A stretch of DNA of 53,726 nt from an uncultured cyanobacterium (GTDB lineage Bacteria; Cyanobacteriota; Cyanobacteriia; Cyanobacteriales; Geitlerinemataceae): the NCBI GenBank assembly GCA_937899645.1, contig CALCCD010000048.1:1-53726 (forward strand), written 5' to 3'. Within the stretch, counting starts at the first letter, position 1. Each line of letters begins with the position of its first letter. Positions 25,375 through 34,597 of this stretch are shown here, piece after piece. The position numbers were made by a program, and so were the translations under genes. The notes under the pieces are model-generated. The model did not search any database. It had not been told where the DNA came from and saw only the letters and a program-made list of their open reading frames with translations.

Positions 25375-27537
25375 CTAATTCGCGTCCGACTGGCGCGGCG
25401 CGAGTCGCAGGTGCAGCTCGTCCTGGAAGTACTCATCCGTGGCCTGGGTCGATTCGCTCAGGCTGCGTAGCGAGCGGATGGCGCGGGCGGGGTCGAACTC
25501 GGGCGTTACCGGGAGCGTGTTCCAGAACGCGGGGCCGACGAAGGCATTGGCCATCGTCAAGACCGTGCCGAAGTTGACGTGCAGGCGGCTGACGCTGGGG
25601 CGATCGAAGGGCTCGAAACCGGCCTGGAAGCTGAAGTCGTCCGAAAGCGACAGGTATGGCTCCGGCACGAGCGGCGAGATTAGCGGCGCTCCGGCCACGA
25701 GCAGCAGCGTATCGTCCGTGACCCAGGTGTGGGCGGCGAAGCTGGCTGGCGCGCCGAAGAAGGTCTGTGCGTTCCAGCTCGTCACCTCGAAGCCTTCAAC
25801 GTCTTGCAGCTCGAGCGCGACCATTTCGTCGTCACCGCCCGTGTTTTCGCTCCAGAGGCGATCGAGGCCGCCCAGAAGCCGCTCGAACGTGGGGCGATCG
25901 CTCGTTTCCACGGTCATGGCGATACCGATGGGCGAGAAGCCGGTGAGCGGATGGTAGTCGTTACGGTTACTGGTCGTTGGGAAGACGAAAAAGGCCAGAT
26001 CGCCATCGAACAGCGGCAGGATTTCCGTATCGAGGTCGAGGCCGAGGTTGGCGCGAATTTCGTCGCGCGCGATGTCGAGCTGGGTGGCGATCTGGGGGAT
26101 GCGATCGTAGGCGGCCAGCAGCTCCGGCAGGATGATATCCAGGCCGCGCGTCGTCAGGGCCAGGGCGCTGGAGGCGGGGATCTGCGCCAGGGTCTCCTCG
26201 TCTGGGCGAGTGAGGGCCGTTAGCTGCGGCTGCGGCTCGTCAGTATAGGCCCGGAACTGCAAGCGCGCGCCGGAAGCCTCAAACCACAGAAATGCCTCTA
26301 GCGTTGAGGGCGTAAAGCTAATGTCGTCCCACATCGCGAAGGCGTCTGACGGGACGGTGCCGTCGGGAGCGGGCATATTCAGCAGCGGCAGGGCGCGGAA
26401 CGCTTCGACTAGTCGGGGCATATCGGCATAGACGATCGCGGCGGCAGGGTCGGCAGGCTCGCGATCGAGCATCCGGCGGAAGTCGGGGTTTTGGGCCAGT
26501 GTCGGCGCGGGGAGCAGGACGTCGCCGACTTCGGACTCGATGGCCTCGGTCAGTTCGTTCGATTCGCTCGGCTCTCCCGGTTCGGCCAGCTCGGCGGGTT
26601 CGGCGGGTTCGGCTGGCGCATCCGGCAGCAGGGGGCTCCCCAGATCGAGATCGTCGATATAGAGCAGCAGATCCTTGGCGGAGGTGGCGAAGACCAGCCG
26701 ATCGTCGAGCTGGGCGATCGCAAACTGTCTGCCCGGCGGGATAAAGGCGCTGGCGATTTCTTCAACCGGCTTCTCGGCCAGGGTTTCTTCGGGTTGGGCG
26801 ATCGCCTTACGAGCGAACTCGATCGCGCCCGTCAGCGAGAGCGTCGGCAGCTCGTCGCTGGGCGGCTCGGGAGCTGGCTCTGGGGCGAGATCTGGGGCTG
26901 GCTCGGCCTCCGACTCAGAATCCGGGATTGCAAACGAGTCGGGCGTCGTAGTGGGCGGTTCCGTCTGCGGCTCGGACGGCTGCAGCACCAAAATCTCTAC
27001 ACCCCGGTAGGTTTGAGTTGCCGTATTCCCCGGCCAGCTCGCCGACAGCGCCTCGCGGTAGCCCGCCGCCGCCGCGCGATCGGCCAGCGGCGCGATCGAC
27101 ACGAGGTAGCTCCCCTGCTCCGATACGTCCGACCGCACCCAGGCGATCGCCACGTGCTCCCCCGCCCAGTCCCGCAGAGTCGCCTCGAAGTCGCGCCCCG
27201 GAATGGCGGGCATCATCGGAAAGCCGGGCAGACCTTCAATTTCTTGAGGGAACGTATCGAACTGATTGATGCCCTGCCAGTCTCCGCCGACATCGACGAT
27301 AACCGTTGCGATCGTCTCTTCCGGCAGCATCTGACCGACCTTTGCCGCCGTTACGTCCATGGGCAGCAGATCGTCGGCCATCATCGCCCGCCCGGGCTCG
27401 CTGAGCGCGCTTGCGCCGAACCACACTGCTACCGCGCTGCCGACCGCCGCGCCCAGCGTCCGGAGCGCTCGGGACTGACGCCGACAGGGGGCTGCCGGGG
27501 TCGCGTTGTTGCGTCGTTCGCCAAACTCAAATTCCAT
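25375..27537 (-). CDS. DUF3352 exported protein
   Basis: A 720-residue protein of the cyanobacterial DUF3352 family, function unknown. A basic N-terminus is followed by a hydrophobic segment (about residues 30-55, LGAAVGSAVAVWFGASALS). The folded region begins LLPMDVTAAKVGQMLPEETIATVIVDVG and includes DWAGEHVAIAW and DLAFFVFPT. Two low-complexity inserts are present: one Pro/Glu-rich (EPAPDLAPEPAPEPPSDE) and one with EPAEPAEPAELAEP. It probably faces the periplasm. The start is uncertain: ATG at 27537 or, 15 codons earlier, 27582. Confidence 0.7.
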   Translation of the reverse strand: MEFEFGERRNNATPAAPCRRQSRALRTLGAAVGSAVAVWFGASALSEPGRAMMADDLLPMDVTAAKVGQMLPEETIATVIVDVGGDWQGINQFDTFPQEIEGLPGFPMMPAIPGRDFEATLRDWAGEHVAIAWVRSDVSEQGSYLVSIAPLADRAAAAGYREALSASWPGNTATQTYRGVEILVLQPSEPQTEPPTTTPDSFAIPDSESEAEPAPDLAPEPAPEPPSDELPTLSLTGAIEFARKAIAQPEETLAEKPVEEIASAFIPPGRQFAIAQLDDRLVFATSAKDLLLYIDDLDLGSPLLPDAPAEPAEPAELAEPGEPSESNELTEAIESEVGDVLLPAPTLAQNPDFRRMLDREPADPAAAIVYADMPRLVEAFRALPLLNMPAPDGTVPSDAFAMWDDISFTPSTLEAFLWFEASGARLQFRAYTDEPQPQLTALTRPDEETLAQIPASSALALTTRGLDIILPELLAAYDRIPQIATQLDIARDEIRANLGLDLDTEILPLFDGDLAFFVFPTTSNRNDYHPLTGFSPIGIAMTVETSDRPTFERLLGGLDRLWSENTGGDDEMVALELQDVEGFEVTSWNAQTFFGAPASFAAHTWVTDDTLLLVAGAPLISPLVPEPYLSLSDDFSFQAGFEPFDRPSVSRLHVNFGTVLTMANAFVGPAFWNTLPVTPEFDPARAIRSLRSLSESTQATDEYFQDELHLRLAPRQSDAN

Positions 27538-27766
27538 AGCCCCAAACACGTCTCCGAAAAAGGCCGAGTATTGCTGCACCATAGGGCGCGGATTCCACTC
27601 TAACAACTGTATTTCCAGTTGACTTTCCGGAGGTGGCGGGTGCGCGCGATCGCTCGAGATCGGCAAGTTCGCCTCCCAGCGGCGATCGAGCGCTAGGATC
27701 GTCTGGCGCGATCTCGCAGTTTCGCGGTTTCAACGCGCCGCTGCCCCGTGCTCCGAATCTCGTTTC

Positions 27767-28561
27767 ATGTTGTATCGACCTCGAGCGATGCCGAACCTGC
27801 CCCATCCGCGTCTTCTGCCGACCGCACTGGCGATCGCGATCTCCGTCCTGGCGATCGGCTGTCAGTCCGACGACCCGACCCTCGACGATCCGATCGCCAA
27901 CGATGCCGCCAGCCCCACCAGCCCTGCCGACCCGACCAGCGAGCCCAACCCAGTGGCCGTCGAGGACGAGACTGGCAGCGACGCCGACGAGTCGCTCGAA
28001 GGCGACGGCGACGCGGCGGCAGACGAGGAAGAAGACGAGTTCGCCGACGGCAACTTCGGTGAAGTGGACGTAGACAACACCTACCGACCGCGCAACCTGG
28101 AATTCGAGGTGACGCTGCCTGACGAATACGAGATTCAGCCCCAGCGCGACGGGGTCGCCTTTATTTCCAACGATGGCGGCTTCGGCGGCGAAGTGGTGTT
28201 TTTCGAGGAGGGCGACCCCCTCGACGCTGACGATCTCGAGGATCGGCTCAAGGATATTTACGACGAGCTGCTCAATGGCGTGTCCTGGCAGCTTTCCGAG
28301 ATTCAGCCCGACGGCAGCGTCCGCCTCGACTGGCGCGGCACGACTCCCGAGGGTAGCGAACTCGACGCCGTGAGCTATATCGAGCAGCGCGATGACGTGG
28401 TGTTTATTCTGAATGTTTATGGCATCGATCGTCCTTACGACTCGTTCCTCGACGACAGCCAGACGATTATCGGCAGCTATCTCACCTGGCCCGAGGAAGA
28501 CGACCTCGAGGACGATCTCGAAGATCCGAGCTTCGACGAGTCTGAGGATGCCGAGTTGTGA
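27767..28561 (+). CDS. Acidic lipoprotein, unknown function
   Basis: A 264-residue predicted lipoprotein. A signal peptide ends in the lipobox LAIGC, with the lipid-bearing Cys at about residue 32. A very acidic linker (about 35-100, many Asp/Glu) leads to a compact domain (about 105-235, NTYRPRNLEFEVTLPDEYEIQP to FILNVYGIDRPYDSF) that could be a PsbP-like or similar envelope fold, though I cannot confirm this. The tail is again acidic (EEDDLEDDLEDPSFDE). The high acidity may suit a saline habitat. M8 (27788) is an equally likely start. Confidence 0.65.
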   Translation: MLYRPRAMPNLPHPRLLPTALAIAISVLAIGCQSDDPTLDDPIANDAASPTSPADPTSEPNPVAVEDETGSDADESLEGDGDAAADEEEDEFADGNFGEVDVDNTYRPRNLEFEVTLPDEYEIQPQRDGVAFISNDGGFGGEVVFFEEGDPLDADDLEDRLKDIYDELLNGVSWQLSEIQPDGSVRLDWRGTTPEGSELDAVSYIEQRDDVVFILNVYGIDRPYDSFLDDSQTIIGSYLTWPEEDDLEDDLEDPSFDESEDAEL

Positions 28562-28584
28562 CCGCGTGAATCGGATCGCTTGAC

Positions 28585-28652
28585 GAGCTTGCCCGAATTG
28601 CCCGAATCGCTCGAACGACTGAGCTTGCCCGAATCGCCCGAATCGCTCGAAC
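28585..28652. repeat. Two 32-bp direct repeats before lepB
   Basis: Copies at 28585-28616 and 28621-28652, both starting GAGCTTGCCCGAAT, differ at one position. They are 36 bases apart start to start. They lie between the lipoprotein and lepB genes; no function is evident. Confidence 0.8.
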
Positions 28653-28661
28653 CGCCCGCCG

Positions 28662-29342
28662 ATGAAGCCACCCAACGCCCCCCAAGGCTCTCAAGATTCC
28701 TCACGAGATTCCCCCAAAGAATCCACACCCTCGACGTCGAGCGAGGTCACTAGCTGGCGCGCCTTCGTGCGTGGCAACCTCCAGCCCCTGGCGATCGCCT
28801 TTAGCATCGCGCTGCTGCTGCGGATTTTTATCGCCGAGCCGCGCTTTATTCCCTCGGCGTCGATGTTTCCGACCCTAGATCTGGGCGATCGGCTGCTGGT
28901 CGAGAAAGTGTCGTATCACTTACACGAGCCCCAGCGCGGCGAGATCGTCGTCTTCAGCCCGCCGGACTCGCTCCAGCGCCAGGGCTTTACGGCCAACCAG
29001 GCATTTATCAAGCGCGTCGTCGCCGTGGCGGGCGATACGATCGCCGTCGATCGCGGTCAGCTCCGGGTCAACCGCGCCCCGATCGCCGAAACTTACATCG
29101 CCGAACCGCCGAGCTACACCTGGGGGCCGTTTGTCGTGCCGCCGGGAGCCGTAGCCGTGATGGGCGACAACCGCAATAACAGCAACGACTCCCATGTCTG
29201 GGGCTTCCTGCCGACCGACCGGATTATCGGGCGAGCCTGCTTCCGGTTTTGGCCGCTCGATCGTTGGGGCGGGCTGGCGGCAGGTACGTCCTCTCCACCT
29301 CTCGAAGCGCTGGGTGACGGTTCGGACTGGCGACGGGTCTGA
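28662..29342 (+). CDS. lepB: Signal peptidase I
   Basis: A 226-residue type I signal peptidase that removes signal peptides from exported proteins. A Ser/Thr-rich N-terminal tail precedes one TM helix (about 41-57, QPLAIAFSIALLLRIFI). The catalytic Ser is S67 (PSASMFPTL) and the catalytic Lys is K117 (FIKRVVAV). Later boxes are GDTIAVDRGQLRVN and the conserved VMGDNRNNSNDSHVWGFLP. The last 20 residues form a divergent tail. A partly matching copy of the tail-coding DNA (29297-29329) follows the gene at 29347-29379. Confidence 0.93.
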   Translation: MKPPNAPQGSQDSSRDSPKESTPSTSSEVTSWRAFVRGNLQPLAIAFSIALLLRIFIAEPRFIPSASMFPTLDLGDRLLVEKVSYHLHEPQRGEIVVFSPPDSLQRQGFTANQAFIKRVVAVAGDTIAVDRGQLRVNRAPIAETYIAEPPSYTWGPFVVPPGAVAVMGDNRNNSNDSHVWGFLPTDRIIGRACFRFWPLDRWGGLAAGTSSPPLEALGDGSDWRRV

Positions 29343-29441
29343 CCTCACCACCGCTCGAAGCCCTCAGAGACGGCTCGGACGCGATTTCGTAGCGCGATCG
29401 GCAACCCCTAGAAGTCCGACTTCTCAGCCCCCGCGAGAAGC

Positions 29442-29972
29442 TCAGTCGTAGGACAGCAGCGAGACGATCGGCACGTCCGGGAGTTTGGCGCGGCCCCCTA
29501 AGCCCGTCAGCTCGATCGCAAAGCCAAACCCGGCCAGGGTTCCCCCCGCCCGCTCGACCAGCTCGACCGCCGCCGCCGCCGTACCGCCTGTCGCGATCAG
29601 ATCGTCGAGGATAGCGACGCGCTGGCCGGGGACGATCGCGTCTTGGTGCAGCTCGAGGCGATCGGTGCCGTACTCCAGATCGTATTCGGCGGCGTAGGTG
29701 GCGGCGGGCAGCTTACCGGGCTTGCGAGCGGGCACGAATCCGACCCCGAGCCGATCGGCCACGGGCATCCCAAAAATAAACCCGCGCGACTCGATGCCGA
29801 GGATGAGATCCGGCGCGAGCGGTCGGCAAAGGTCGGTCAGGCCATCGATCGCGGCGCTCAGTCCCGCCGGGTTGGCGAGCAGCGGCGTGATGTCGCGAAA
29901 CAGAATTCCGGGCCTTGGGAAGTCGGGAACGTCGCGAACGAGGCCAGCCAGGTCGAAAGAGCGATCGGTCAT
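29442..29972 (-). CDS. apt: Adenine phosphoribosyltransferase
   Basis: Salvages adenine to AMP using PRPP. At 176 residues it has the normal length. Recognised parts: the N-terminal [21 protein letters not shown], the purine-site segment [16 protein letters not shown], and the PRPP-binding loop [20 protein letters not shown]. It is cytosolic. It is convergent with lepB and divergent from the DUF3038 gene. Confidence 0.95.
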   Translation of the reverse strand: MTDRSFDLAGLVRDVPDFPRPGILFRDITPLLANPAGLSAAIDGLTDLCRPLAPDLILGIESRGFIFGMPVADRLGVGFVPARKPGKLPAATYAAEYDLEYGTDRLELHQDAIVPGQRVAILDDLIATGGTAAAAVELVERAGGTLAGFGFAIELTGLGGRAKLPDVPIVSLLSYD

Positions 29973-30008
29973 TGAGATTCACCGTTAAGCGAGACAAGAT
30001 TCAGCATA

Positions 30009-30044
30009 GTCGCCAGAGCCGTCGCCAGAGCCGTCGCCAGAGTC
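30009..30044. repeat. Three 12-bp tandem repeats
   Basis: GTCGCCAGAGCC at 30009, 30021 and 30033 (last copy GTCGCCAGAGTC), in the 335-base gene-free region 29973-30307 upstream of apt. Confidence 0.85.
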
Positions 30045-30131
30045 GTCGAAGCGCGCCGAGCCAGACCCCGCCGCCAGAACTGCCCCGATTGACGTGCTGC
30101 CGCCCGTAGATCGAGCCAAGGGGTCGAGCCC

Positions 30132-30246
30132 GCGTCGAACGGTGGACGTCAAGCCACGCCCACCACCGCCCCGCGAGACATCACTGCTACACTATTCTCC
30201 GGGCGATTTGGCGGTTTCCGCGCGCCCGACGTCCACCGTTCGACGC
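30132..30246. repeat. 19-bp perfect inverted repeat flanking 77 bp
   Basis: Bases 30132-30150 (GCGTCGAACGGTGGACGTC) recur as the exact reverse complement at 30228-30246. The region is gene-free, between apt and the DUF3038 gene. It could be a large RNA stem-loop or a short miniature element. I find no target-site duplication. Confidence 0.75.
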
Positions 30247-30307
30247 CTGAGACCGACGGCTCTGCCCGTTCGCGATCGACCTTCTTACCGCCGAGTTTCC
30301 GCGCGCA

Positions 30308-30913
30308 ATGCTCTCTACCCCCACCGCTGAATCTGCTCCCGCTTCACCCCTCGAGCGGCTTCCGGACTTCGATCTAACGGACAAGGGCTGCCCTCGCCGC
30401 GCCCGCACTCAGCTCGATCTGACCCTGCTGGCGATCGAAGCGATTAACCTCAAGGGAACCCACGACATCCTCAGCTTGGCCGATCGGCTCGGGTTCGGCG
30501 CGATCGTCCCCAACCGCGTAACGCTCTGGCGCATCCGCAACACCAACCCCCTGCGCCGCTTCAGCCGCCGCCGCCCCATGAGCCTCGAGGAGGCCAAAGT
30601 CCTAACCGCGATCGCCTGCCACATCACCCGCCGCATGAACGTCGTCATCCGCCAGCTTCTGGCCGAGGCCATTAAGTTGCGCGCGAAAGGCCGCCCCTAC
30701 GACGACAGCCCCCACCTCGCCCACTACCTCGAGCGGTTCCGCGCCCACTTTCGCAGCCGGATGAACGCGCGCCGCGCCGCGATCGCCCTCTACGACACCA
30801 ACGACAAGCTCGACGCCCTGGCGATCGAATTGCTCGGCAAGCTGCTGTTCTGCACGGGAACGGCTGGCCTCCAGCGGTTTTGGGCGAGCCTGTTCAACGG
30901 AGAAATTTCATGA
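30308..30913 (+). CDS. DUF3038 protein
   Basis: A 201-residue soluble, helical, basic protein of the cyanobacterial DUF3038 family; function unknown. Typical text: RARTQLDLTLLAIEAINLKG and PNRVTLWRIRNTNPLRR. It is followed by the DUF4335 gene with a four-base ATGA overlap (30910-30913), an arrangement that recurs in cyanobacteria and suggests that the two proteins work together. Confidence 0.8.
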   Translation: MLSTPTAESAPASPLERLPDFDLTDKGCPRRARTQLDLTLLAIEAINLKGTHDILSLADRLGFGAIVPNRVTLWRIRNTNPLRRFSRRRPMSLEEAKVLTAIACHITRRMNVVIRQLLAEAIKLRAKGRPYDDSPHLAHYLERFRAHFRSRMNARRAAIALYDTNDKLDALAIELLGKLLFCTGTAGLQRFWASLFNGEIS

Positions 30914-32379
30914 GCGTCCGACGCAAGTACAGTTTGCCGGGCTGCACCCTCATCCTCGAAGGGGTCGCCGCCGACACCGACGAACGCCGCCCGACGATTT
31001 CGGCGGTGGTTAATGCCGAGTGTCATATCCACGGGCAGGGACATATCCTGTCGGGCGGCCAGGGCTTTCTGAGGCAGCTCGTCGAGACCCTCAGCGCCTA
31101 CTCCCAGAGCCTGCTGAGCAGCATCGAGCCACTCGTCCCCGAGGGCCATATCCGCATCGAGCCGATCGCGCCGCTCCAGCACCGGCTGACGATTTCCGAT
31201 CCGGGCCTGGATGCGCCCGTGTCCCTGGAGCTGACCACGCTCCAGCTTTTCGACCTGATCGAGAGCCTCGACCAGATGCTCTCCGATACGCGCACTTTGC
31301 CCGACTGGTCGCTCGACCTTCAGCCACTGACCCGCCACCAGGCACGCCTCGACCCACCGATCGCCGAGCGGGCCACTCCCGTGGCGGTTGGCGCATCGGG
31401 CTTGGCGATCGCGGCCCTGGCGATGTTCTTTATGCCCGTGCCGGAGGTGCGCCGCCCCGAGGAACCCGTGCCAGTCTCGACCGAGGCCACCACCGAAGAC
31501 AGCACCGGCATCGAGCCGCCGGATGACGACGACCCCGATGCGATCGAGCCGCCGCTCGGCCCCGATGGCTCCGGAGCGGCCAGCTTCGAGGGCGCTGACG
31601 ATAGCGACGAGGCGGCCGATCTCGATGGCGAAACAGGCGAGACGGATGAAGCCGACAGCACCGACAGCGCCGAAGCCGCAGCGGACGGGCTGGGCGAGTT
31701 GGGCGAGTTGGGCGAAACTATCACCGACAGCGATCGGCTCTACGCCTTGAGCATCAAGCTCGATCGCGAACTGACCCAAAACTGGGGCGAAGACGCCGAG
31801 CCGAGTAGCGATCGCGAATACCGCGTCAACGTCGGCCAAGACGGCGCGATCGTCGGCTTTATCAGCAGTAACGCCGCCGCCGAAACCTACCTAGACTCGA
31901 CGCCACTGCCCGACCTGCTCTACGTCCCGGCCAATGCCGAGCGCGCTGACGCCGAAGCCCGCGCCGAATTTCGCGTCGTATTTTCCGAGTCCGGCACGAT
32001 CGAAGTCAGCCCCTGGGACGGCTACGAGCGCGAGCCTAACGCCGCTCCCAGCCTCACCGAAGCCGATATTGTCGAAGCGCGCCTCGATGCTCTCAGCGAC
32101 GACCTCTACGAGATTTTTCCGGAAGATCCGGGCATCGATCGCGAGCTGGAATATCGCCTCGGCGTCACGCCCGACGGCGTTCTGGCTCAGTGGGAGCCGC
32201 TGACGGGAGACGCGCGCACCTTCTACGACGAAACGCCGCTGCCCGAGCTGTACGAGCCCTCGGCGGCGATCGCCACTGACGAAGCCGGTGTGACCCTCGC
32301 GCCGCTGGTCGAGTTCCGCGTTGTCTTTACGCCCAGTGGCACGATCGAGATCGCTCCGTGGTTCGGACTGCCCGAGTAG
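30910..32379 (+). CDS. DUF4335 membrane protein
   Basis: A 489-residue protein. The N-terminal DUF4335 domain (about 1-150) begins MSVRRKYSLPGCTLILEG. A hydrophobic helix (about 160-180, VGASGLAIAALAMFFMPV) follows, then a long acidic, Ser/Asp/Glu-rich linker (about 190-275). The C-terminal part holds two related modules of about 100 residues (from LYALSIKLDRELTQNWG and from LDALSDDLYEIFPEDPG), each ending in EFRVVF(S/T)xSGTIE(V/I)xPW. The modules look like an internal duplication. Function unknown; translationally coupled to DUF3038. Confidence 0.75.
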   Translation: MSVRRKYSLPGCTLILEGVAADTDERRPTISAVVNAECHIHGQGHILSGGQGFLRQLVETLSAYSQSLLSSIEPLVPEGHIRIEPIAPLQHRLTISDPGLDAPVSLELTTLQLFDLIESLDQMLSDTRTLPDWSLDLQPLTRHQARLDPPIAERATPVAVGASGLAIAALAMFFMPVPEVRRPEEPVPVSTEATTEDSTGIEPPDDDDPDAIEPPLGPDGSGAASFEGADDSDEAADLDGETGETDEADSTDSAEAAADGLGELGELGETITDSDRLYALSIKLDRELTQNWGEDAEPSSDREYRVNVGQDGAIVGFISSNAAAETYLDSTPLPDLLYVPANAERADAEARAEFRVVFSESGTIEVSPWDGYEREPNAAPSLTEADIVEARLDALSDDLYEIFPEDPGIDRELEYRLGVTPDGVLAQWEPLTGDARTFYDETPLPELYEPSAAIATDEAGVTLAPLVEFRVVFTPSGTIEIAPWFGLPE

Positions 32380-32423
32380 GAGGCTGGCGATAGCGCGTGC
32401 CGTTCGCTCTCAATTGATAGCCC

Positions 32424-34259
32424 CTAGCCCGAGCGCAGCCACTGCAAAGCCGCGATCGCCTCGGGTTCGAGTGGCCGCGTCGGGTCGCCGCCAGTCGGCC
32501 AGTACACCAGCGAGCGATCGAGGCGGCAAGATCGGCCGCGGACGCTCGGCGCATCGAAAATAATGCAGGGAACCGCCAGCCGTTCGGCTAACGGCTCGAT
32601 CTCTGACAGCAGAGATCCCCCAAGCCCTGCGCCGCCAAAGCAAAAAATCGCGTCGGGCTGCCAGATGTCGGCAAACAGTTCCGCCGATCCCAGGTCGCGT
32701 ATCTCGACCGTCCGGCAGCAGTGGTGACGCAGCCGCCCGGCGATCGCCTCACGATCGACCGGCCCGACGCGCAAATCGAGCAGCATCACCGTCGCTTCGC
32801 GCTGCACTCGCGCGGCAAAACACAGCTCTACAGCTTCTGCTACGGGGGGATAGCGAAGGCTGTGAAGGTTTTGGCTCGCTCCCGCGCCGCTCTCCCAACG
32901 AGTCGGCGCGTCGATCGTCGCGATGGTTAAGTTGCGATCGGCCACGAGATTCGACAGCTTTAGCCGCTCGCCGCTCGCCTGTCGATCGCGATCGCGGGCG
33001 TAGTCGAGAAACACGACCTGAGGCGCGAGGCGCTCGATCTTGGCCAGCAGCTCGGCCACCGATGTCGCCACCGCCACGTAGCAGCCCGCTTGCCACAGCG
33101 CACCCAACTCGCGCGGCGATGCCAGCGTCCAGACGATCGCCCGATCGCAGGTCGTCGGCGCGCTTCCGGCAGTCGGCGACTCGTACGGCCCCGCCGTCTT
33201 CGATCGTTCGATCGGCGATCGTTCGATTGGCGATTGCTCGGCTAGCCTCGCCGCCCTAGTGACGCCTAGCTCTGCTAAGTCCGCTGTTGTCGCGACACCC
33301 GGCAGCAGCAGCGACAGCCTGCGACCCGCCCCGTCGCGCCACAAACTCGCATCGCCACCGATCGCGCCCACCAAAGTCTGCAAACCGTCGAGAGCCACCG
33401 CCTCTTCCGGCCCCTGTTCGTTTAGAGGCCGGTCATGGGGGGCGTCCGACCTGCCGCCCGCGATCGAGACGATCGCATCGCGCCCGACGACATCCGCCTC
33501 GATTTGGATGCTGGCCGCGAACCGCCCGCCCGCCACCTCGATCGCTGCTGTCAGCAAGTGCAGGGCATAGCGGCGATCGAGAGAGACCGACGCCGCCGTC
33601 GCCGCCACCTTCCGGGCAATATCGCGCCCCGCGAGCGCCCGCTCGAGCGCCTGCTGACAGAGTTCTTCCAAGGCGATCGGCTCGGGATAGAACGTCGTGC
33701 GCTCGGCCTGAACCCGCGTCAGCCAGTCCAGCCGCTCGAGTTCGTCGGCGATGCGTTCGGCACTGCGACGTAAGGCAGCTAGCCGGTCGCGCTGAGGTGC
33801 GCTCAGCGGTGCGAGGCGTACGTCTTCCAGGAGCGTCGCCAAACTGAGGACGCCCATCAGCGGCGTAGCGGCCTCGTGAGCAAAGCGTTCGACCCCGCTG
33901 TCAAAGTCGCGATCGCGCGCCTCCGGTAGCGCTAGCAAATCGACCAGGCCAATCGCCGCTCCTCGCCCGTCCACCGCGATCGCGTAACGCTCGGCAGGGC
34001 CGCGAGCCAAGCAGGCCATGTCGCAGAGGCGAGCCAGACTAACCGCCGCATCGACGCAGGGCGCAGCCGTCAGCGCTCCGGCGGCGATTGTTTCCAAACG
34101 CGTCTGTGGATGCAGTCCCTCCGCCAGCAGCCCGTGGGCGAACACCAGCCCCAGCGGCAGACGATCGCGATCGACCGCGATCGCCGGACGCCCACCCAGG
34201 CGAGCGAGCTGCCAGCGCGCCTCTGCCACCGAGACCCGTTCGCAAAGCTGGGCCGTCAT
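32424..34259 (-). CDS. CBS-domain, degenerate histidine-kinase-like protein
   Basis: A 611-residue protein. The N-terminal 120 residues resemble a pair of CBS motifs (RPAIAVDRDRLPLGLV; RYAIAVDGRGAAIGLVDLL). A dimerisation-like helix holds an H-box resembling HisKA (FAHEAATPLMGVLSLATLL, His at about 128). The ATPase-like part lacks a clear N-box Asn (YALHLLTAAIEVAG) and has only weak G-box text, so kinase activity is doubtful. The C-terminal about 250 residues contain receiver-like stretches (APQVVFLDYARDRD). It diverges from kaiA, so it may be a clock output or input component; that is inference. Start: a TTG at 34292 or the ATG at 34259; I used the ATG. Confidence 0.6.
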   Translation of the reverse strand: MTAQLCERVSVAEARWQLARLGGRPAIAVDRDRLPLGLVFAHGLLAEGLHPQTRLETIAAGALTAAPCVDAAVSLARLCDMACLARGPAERYAIAVDGRGAAIGLVDLLALPEARDRDFDSGVERFAHEAATPLMGVLSLATLLEDVRLAPLSAPQRDRLAALRRSAERIADELERLDWLTRVQAERTTFYPEPIALEELCQQALERALAGRDIARKVAATAASVSLDRRYALHLLTAAIEVAGGRFAASIQIEADVVGRDAIVSIAGGRSDAPHDRPLNEQGPEEAVALDGLQTLVGAIGGDASLWRDGAGRRLSLLLPGVATTADLAELGVTRAARLAEQSPIERSPIERSKTAGPYESPTAGSAPTTCDRAIVWTLASPRELGALWQAGCYVAVATSVAELLAKIERLAPQVVFLDYARDRDRQASGERLKLSNLVADRNLTIATIDAPTRWESGAGASQNLHSLRYPPVAEAVELCFAARVQREATVMLLDLRVGPVDREAIAGRLRHHCCRTVEIRDLGSAELFADIWQPDAIFCFGGAGLGGSLLSEIEPLAERLAVPCIIFDAPSVRGRSCRLDRSLVYWPTGGDPTRPLEPEAIAALQWLRSG

Positions 34260-34597
34260 TTCAATCGGCACAGAAAAAGAAGGAATGCTCAAGCGCGGTT
34301 CGACTCAGCAATTTGAACTCAGCGATTTACAAAGATTGCGTAATCTACCCAGCGCGGGGGTTCGATCGCAAGGGCTCCGGAATAAAGAATTAATTCAAAA
34401 TGTTACTATCTCGATACCGCTCGACCGAAAGGCCGTCTTCAACTTACTTCAGCCCACCGCCCCGATCCGAGCCAGGAAGCGGGCTTCTCGCGCCACGGAG
34501 CCGCTTCGATCGGCCGCTCGCGCCACCGCAAGATCTGGCAAAAACTGAAAAGGCGCCTTAGAGTCGAGCGATTTGTCCGCCGTAAGCCCCCTTCGCG
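34260..34597. other. Divergent intergenic region upstream of kaiA
   Basis: A 338-base stretch without a gene. It must hold the kaiA promoter and that of the kinase-like gene. It is AT-rich around 34300-34400 and has a near-duplicate CTCGCGCCAC pair at about 34487-34525. There is no clear ribosome-binding site in front of the kaiA ATG. Confidence 0.5.

Noticed and set aside
27527-28675. 382-codon minus-strand frame over the lipoprotein gene
   Set aside because: Opposite to a plus-strand gene with a good lipobox; the low-complexity start reflects the 28585-28652 repeats.
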